Assembly (NCBI GenBank): GCA_903887815.1
Contig: CAISRK010000490.1
Span: forward strand, 1 to 41,401
Length of the DNA stretch: 41,401 bases
Direction of reading: 5' to 3'
Origin: an uncultured Bacteroidales bacterium
GTDB taxonomy: Bacteria > Bacteroidota > Bacteroidia > Bacteroidales > UBA4417
Shown here one piece after another: positions 41,322 to 41,401 of the stretch; position 1 is the stretch's first letter, and every line of letters starts with the position of its first letter. Position numbers and translations under genes: made by a program. The notes below the pieces were generated by a model. It searched no databases. It had not been told where the DNA came from and saw only the letters and a program-made list of their open reading frames with translations.

Positions 41322-41401
41322 CTCTTTCTTCATCATTTCCATAAAGCTGTCCTCTGTAGTAGGTTCAATCTGTTTAACCTGTACACTTGTGTGTCCAAGG
41401 G
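41319..41401 (-). CDS. 3' end of a further exporter gene, probably a second ABC ATPase
   Basis: Reading the minus strand from the window edge gives an open frame of 26 codons ending IEPTTEDSFMEMMKKE and a TAA stop (41319-41321). The pattern of a beta strand followed by hydrophobic-E-P-x-x-E-D-x-F is typical of the C-terminus of ABC-2 exporter ATP-binding proteins. A tandem ATPase before the complete one is common in such operons. The rest lies outside the window, so this is a partial gene. Confidence 0.65.
   Translation of the reverse strand, partial: LGHTSVQVKQIEPTTEDSFMEMMKKE

Overview
The window reads as chromosomal DNA of a Bacteroidota bacterium, most likely a free-living or environmental member of the Bacteroidales/Marinilabiliales type; I cannot name a genus. 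The main reasons are: about fifteen exact matches to the Bacteroidota -7 promoter element TAnnTTTG placed just upstream of gene starts on both strands, almost no Shine-Dalgarno sequences, the conserved mutY-ssb-gldE-gldD block, a secreted PKD protein with a type IX secretion (T9SS) C-terminal domain, and an arginine operon opening with argR and a GNAT acyltransferase as in Bacteroides relatives. No phage, insertion sequence, CRISPR array, rRNA or tRNA was seen.

Layout. 246-3256 (minus): cysS and a short CstA-family carbon starvation transporter. 3359-11621 (plus): arginine biosynthesis, argR-GNAT-argG-argC-argD-argB-argE-argH, opened by two tandem ARG-box-like palindromes over the argR promoter. 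The ornithine/N-acylornithine carbamoyltransferase gene and argJ are absent from the cluster. 11788-14323 (minus): a Gfo/Idh/MocA oxidoreductase and a beta-CASP metallo-beta-lactamase ribonuclease. 14538-15897: four 22-bp direct repeats, each an imperfect palindrome, over the promoter of an AAA ATPase with a central winged-helix-like segment and a C-terminal PD-(D/E)XK-like motif (AAA_14/DUF4143 type), with a related palindrome after the gene. 15992-25725: an SpmA-SpmB-like fusion, the T9SS PKD protein, peptidase T, an OPT oligopeptide transporter and a large secreted S9 peptidase, a theme of peptide use. 25991-29837 (plus): mutY, ssb, gldE, gldD. 30248-34459 (plus): cysD-cysN sulfate activation and a secreted C69 dipeptidase. 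34593-37822: a membrane-anchored coiled-coil protein, a GT39-type glycosyltransferase without a clear start codon, and a small outer-membrane barrel. 37900-41401 (minus): an ABC-2 exporter operon with two permeases, one complete ATPase and the last codons of a further gene cut by the window edge.

The most distinctive genome-scale signal lies between genes. At least fourteen spacer tracts are built from short words repeated with a period of exactly seven bases, although the words differ from tract to tract. Several tracts end at a stop codon or run up to a start codon, including the whole spacer between cysD and cysN. Two related ~105-bp elements of this kind bracket argC-argD-argB-argE-argH. 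The second main lead is the repeat-controlled ATPase at 14.5-15.9 kb.
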